Below, one piece after another: positions 6,235 to 8,452 of a stretch of 8,452 bases of DNA. Numbering within the stretch: position 1 is the first letter of the stretch; the number at the start of each line of letters is the position of its first letter. The notes below the pieces were generated by a model. That model saw only the letters and a program-made list of their open reading frames with translations, was not told the origin of the DNA and searched no databases. Both the position numbers and the translations under genes were made by a program. The DNA is from JALYQB01 sp035640155 (lineage in GTDB: Bacteria > Actinomycetota > Actinomycetes > Mycobacteriales > Pseudonocardiaceae), in assembly GCA_035640155.1 (NCBI GenBank), contig DASQWR010000104.1, positions 1 through 8,452 on the forward strand, read 5' to 3'.

Positions 6235-6701
6235 TGAGGACCGCCGGACGGCCTCGTTCACGGTCTTCTCCATCCGTCTCTGTGGCCAACGACACTGCAA
6301 AGTGCGGCGGAAGGAGTGCTGCCGATAACATCAATAGCAACATGGGCATGAGGCTAGTCTGGATCTTGCCGTACCCGGACGGGTCCACCACGGGTACCGC
6401 CGCGCCCTGGACCTGCTCAGCCGGGGACCCCAGGAGCTTGGCCAGCTCCCTGGTCTCCTCGCCACGCCCGAAGAACACCAGATGCTGATCGACATCCAAC
6501 GGCGCCAAGCCGGGAAAAGGAGACCGATCCTGCGGCCAGGAGGCCTCGACCCGGTGCAACGCTTCGAGGAGAAACTCGCGTGCCCCGTCCGGGTTTTTCG
6601 TCAGATCCGTGTGGTGCAGCGTGCTCAGCAACGGGCCGCTCACCCCCGGTTCAGCCAGCACCGGCAGCAGCCGGATACCCCGCGGCCGGACCGCGACCTC
6701 G

Positions 6702-6735
6702 GCTGTGCACCCCGTTCTTCGCCGAGGTGCACAGC
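6702..6735. repeat. 10-bp perfect inverted repeat at a gene-fragment breakpoint
   Basis: GCTGTGCACC (6702-6711) and GGTGCACAGC (6726-6735) are exactly complementary around a 14-nt spacer. The repeat lies between the last recognisable residues of the minus-strand nSTAND fragment (about 6682) and the first of the plus-strand AsnB-like fragment (about 6709), which suggests it took part in or marks the junction. No T-run follows, so a terminator is less likely. Confidence 0.6.
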
Positions 6736-6912
6736 GTCCGCACCGCCGACCGGACGCTGTTCGACGGCATCTACGCGGTCCCGCCGGGTGCCGCGCTGCT
6801 GGCGCGCGACGGGCGGGTGAAGATCCGGCCATACTGGGACACCGACTTCCCGGCCGCCGCAGAGCTGGCCACCGACCCGCGTTCCGGCCAAAGTAGAGCC
6901 AATCTGCTGTGA
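6709..6912 (+). pseudogene. Asparagine-synthetase-family (AsnB/beta-lactam-synthetase-like) fragment
   Basis: The frame reads TPFFAEVHSVRTADRTLFDG, then IYAVPPGAALLARDG and RVKIRPYWDTDFP, and ends at TGA 6910-6912. This matches the linker between the glutaminase-type N-domain and the synthetase domain of AsnB relatives: R-T-L-F-x-G-I-x-x-V-P-P-G-x-x-L, then a D-G-x-V, then R-Y-W-D. Intact members have roughly 500-650 residues; the N-terminal domain and the ATP-pyrophosphatase domain (S-G-G-x-D-S) are absent, so the piece is not functional. An upstream open frame to ATG 6580 exists but is antisense to the nSTAND fragment. The stop overlaps the GTG start of the ProA-like gene (GTGA, 6909-6912), implying the two were or became coupled. 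The family assignment rests on this short block only. Confidence 0.5.
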
Positions 6913-8189
6913 AGAGAACGGGACCGGAGATGACAACAGAGACGACCGCGGCAGCGCTTGAGGGCGTCGAGAGATGCGCGGGTGCAGCGTGGGAGGCGCG
7001 CGCGAGCCTGCTGGCCGCCCCCGATGACCAGATCGACGCCGCCCTGCTGGCGATCGCAGACCACCTGCTGGCCGCCGAGAACGTGGTCCTGGAGGCCAAC
7101 TCCGAGGACCTGAGACGAGAGCAGGAAGTCGGGTTGGCGGCACCGCTCATCGATCGGCTCCGGCTCGATCCCGATCGGCTGGCTCAGATGGCGACTCAGC
7201 TGCGAGCACTGGCCGGCCTGCCCGCGCAACCGAGATCGCGCTGGGTGCGGGACCTGCCGGACGGGCTTCGCCTGGAGGAGCACCGCCGGCCGGTCGGTGT
7301 GATCGGTGCGAACTTCGAGGCTCGCCCCAACGTCGTCGTCGACGTCGCTTCGCAGCTGCTGAAGTCCCGCAACGCCGGGGTCCTGCGCACCGGCTCGGCG
7401 GCCCTTCGCTCGGCCGTATGCCTCATGGACGAGGTGATCACGCCCGCGCTGGCGACCGCTGGCCTCGACCCAGCCGCGATGCAGCTGGTGCGCAGCGCGG
7501 ATCGCGACGCCGCGTACGCCCTGGTCCGGCAGCCGCAACGGATCCCGCTCGTGATCCTGCGCGGTAGCGGCACCAGCACCCGCCTGCTGAGTCAGGAAGC
7601 GACGAGGCACGGGGTGCGGACGCTCGCTCACGCCGACGGCGGCGCGGTCGTCTACCTCGACCGGGCCTGCAACCCGGAGACGGCTACCCGGATCATCCAG
7701 ACCAGCTTGGACCGGCTCGGCGTGTGCAACCGCCTCAACCTCCTGCTGATCTGCCAGGACGTCTGGGACGAGCTGCACACGAAGGTGATCGACCTGCTCG
7801 AATCCCTCGGGATGACGCCATCCCTTCCTCCCCACGGCCATCGTCGTGGCCACGAGTGGGCTCTGGACCCGGGCCGGGAGCGGCGGGTCACCGTCGACAC
7901 CGCAGCCGGGCCTGCCGACGCGGCTCGCATCGCCAACGAGGACACCTCGGGACTCGCCGCCAGTATCGTCACCGAGGACGCCACCGCTGCCGCCCAGTTC
8001 CTCAGCTCCTACGACGGCACCGCCGCGCTGTGGAACGCCACCCCCCGCCTCGTGGACGGGTTCAAGCTTTTGTCGGTCCCCGAGACCGGGATCAATGTCG
8101 ACCACGTGCCTGGTCCTCGCGGTCCGGTCACCTTCCGGGACCTGCACCTGCGGCAGTTCGTGATCACGCCTCAGTCGTCCACACGCTGA
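6909..8189 (+). CDS. proA: ProA-like gamma-glutamyl phosphate reductase (glutamate-5-semialdehyde dehydrogenase), divergent
   Basis: A 426-residue member of the aldehyde dehydrogenase superfamily, near the usual ProA length of about 415-420. Canonical ProA reduces gamma-glutamyl phosphate with NADPH to glutamate semialdehyde in proline synthesis. Family blocks seen are VGVIGANFEARPNVVVDVAS (129-148), LKSRNAGVLRTGS (151-163), VILRGSGTSTRLL (215-227), HADGGAVVYLD (241-251) and GVCNRLNLLL (271-280) with catalytic Cys273. The C-terminal part departs from canonical ProA: the block around T-E-Y-L-D-x-x-x-A-V-K is replaced by HEWALDPGRERRVTVD, and the F-G-x-G-A-E-I-G-I ... H-A-R-G-P stretch reads LLSVPETGINVDHVPGPRGP. 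No proB or nadD neighbour is present. The start may be GTG 6909 (overlapping the upstream stop) or ATG 6930, seven codons in, with GGGA upstream; neither site is decisive. It may be a pathway-specific paralogue rather than the housekeeping enzyme. Confidence 0.82.
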   Translation: MKRTGPEMTTETTAAALEGVERCAGAAWEARASLLAAPDDQIDAALLAIADHLLAAENVVLEANSEDLRREQEVGLAAPLIDRLRLDPDRLAQMATQLRALAGLPAQPRSRWVRDLPDGLRLEEHRRPVGVIGANFEARPNVVVDVASQLLKSRNAGVLRTGSAALRSAVCLMDEVITPALATAGLDPAAMQLVRSADRDAAYALVRQPQRIPLVILRGSGTSTRLLSQEATRHGVRTLAHADGGAVVYLDRACNPETATRIIQTSLDRLGVCNRLNLLLICQDVWDELHTKVIDLLESLGMTPSLPPHGHRRGHEWALDPGRERRVTVDTAAGPADAARIANEDTSGLAASIVTEDATAAAQFLSSYDGTAALWNATPRLVDGFKLLSVPETGINVDHVPGPRGPVTFRDLHLRQFVITPQSSTR

Positions 8190-8201
8190 TCGTGCCCGTT
8201 G

Positions 8202-8450
8202 TCACTCGTAGAGTACGTAGTCCGGGGTGGGCGTCAACGCCAGCACCTCGGACAGCGTCATCAACGGCCCTGCGCGGGTGTCCTCTTCGTAGAAGAGCTT
8301 GAAACCGGGCCACACATGCGGTGGTTTGCCGGCCATCAGCCGGTTCCACGTCTCGAGCTTCGACGCCGGGTCGCCGATGCCGTCCACCGACTTGACGAGC
8401 GCCACCTCCGGATACCCGCCCAGCGCCTGCTCGTCGGCGACCACCGAGGG
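8202..8450 (-). CDS. Unrecognised protein, C-terminal part
   Basis: The frame is open from the right edge to TAG... on the minus strand, ending at the stop read from 8202-8204, and gives about 82 residues. Visible segments are DEQALGGYPEVALVKSVDG, LETWNRLMAGKPPHVWPGFK, then LFYEEDTRAGPLMTLSEVLA and the end PTPDYVLYE. The residue mix and strong third-position G/C indicate a real gene. The alternation of buried strands and helices (V-A-L-V, then F-K-L-F-Y, then D-Y-V-L-Y) would suit the last turns of an alpha/beta barrel, but I do not recognise a family and claim no activity. Its start lies beyond the window. It is convergent with the ProA-like gene, with only 12 bp between the two stops and no clear terminator. 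Confidence 0.6.
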   Translation of the reverse strand, partial: PSVVADEQALGGYPEVALVKSVDGIGDPASKLETWNRLMAGKPPHVWPGFKLFYEEDTRAGPLMTLSEVLALTPTPDYVLYE

Positions 8451-8452
8451 CG

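Larger units (their letters stand above)
6128..6682 (-). pseudogene. TIR-like/nSTAND NTPase gene fragment
   Basis: From about 6682 downward the minus strand reads RLLPVLAEPG, then PLLSTLHHTDLT and REFLLEALHRVE, which resembles the end of a TIR/effector-like domain in actinobacterial multidomain proteins. Next come SPFPGLAPLDVDQHLVFFGR and EETRELAKLL, the typical entry into an nSTAND NTPase domain (S-P-Y-P-G-L-x-x-F ... F-F-G-R-E). The P-loop reads VVDPSGYGKIQTSL where relatives have V-x-G-P-S-G-x-G-K-S-S-L, so the first Gly and the Ser/Thr after Lys are changed. Beyond about 6341 homology is lost, and the frame ends at TGA 6125-6127, overlapping the permease start. N-terminus, most of the NTPase and the repeat domain are gone. 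Such proteins often serve in immunity or signalling; this copy is almost surely dead. The 5' boundary coincides with an inverted repeat at 6702-6735. Confidence 0.65.

Noticed and set aside
6683..7150. 5' half of the long minus-strand frame 6125-7150
   Set aside because: The residues upstream of about 6682 are Arg/Ser/Pro-rich and antisense to the AsnB-like and ProA-like frames; only the part below 6682 shows homology.
6771..8147. 458-residue minus-strand open frame across the ProA-like gene
   Set aside because: It is a GC-driven antisense shadow. Its product is low-complexity and unlike any family, while the plus strand carries clear ProA motifs.
1..8452. CRISPR array, tRNA or rRNA genes
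   Set aside because: No regularly spaced repeats, no tRNA arm pattern and no rRNA-like conserved stretches were seen on either strand.

Overview
The window comes from a high-GC actinobacterium. The evidence is strong G/C preference at third codon positions in the long genes, GTG starts, purine-rich Shine-Dalgarno sites, long antisense open frames, and protein families typical of Streptomyces/Pseudonocardiaceae-type genomes (DUF2231, nSTAND/TIR-like proteins, actinobacterial IS3/IS256/IS66 remnants). Genus cannot be fixed from the sequence. No rRNA, tRNA or CRISPR array was seen.

Layout. (a) 1-140: the C-terminus of an IS3-family transposase enters from the left edge, followed by a likely IS right end. 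(b) 163-198: a perfect 14-bp hairpin. (c) 360-938: an intact DUF2231 membrane protein. (d) 979-1755: decayed insertion sequences, namely an IS256-family transposase fragment on the minus strand, an unidentified decayed minus-strand frame, and a frameshifted IS66-type transposase N-terminus on the plus strand. (e) 1756-2480: a gene-poor, visibly AT-richer stretch with one possible 38-residue hydrophobic peptide. (f) 2481-6125, minus strand: a complete four-gene osmoprotectant (glycine betaine/carnitine/choline-type) ABC transporter operon, transcribed permease - ATPase - permease - lipoprotein binding protein; the first three genes overlap. (g) about 6130-6682, minus: a fragment of a TIR-like/nSTAND NTPase gene directly upstream of the operon, its stop overlapping the first permease start. 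(h) 6709-6912, plus: a fragment resembling an asparagine-synthetase-family amidotransferase/ligase, ending in a GTGA overlap with (i) 6909-8189, plus: a divergent gamma-glutamyl phosphate reductase (ProA-like). (j) 8202-8452, minus: the C-terminal part of an unrecognised gene, convergent with proA.

How the parts work together. The ABC operon is a self-contained uptake system: lipoprotein receptor, two membrane subunits with EAA loops, and an ATPase with a CBS-like regulatory tail. The rest is a mosaic of partial genes. The most interesting part is 6125-6930. There a gene fragment sits where the transporter's promoter would be expected, a 10-bp inverted repeat lies at the breakpoint between two unrelated fragments, and a truncated AsnB-like frame is coupled to a ProA paralogue that departs from canonical ProA in several blocks. 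That pair may be the remnant of a specialised amino-acid/amide biosynthesis locus, but this is inference. No clearly new complete system is demonstrated.
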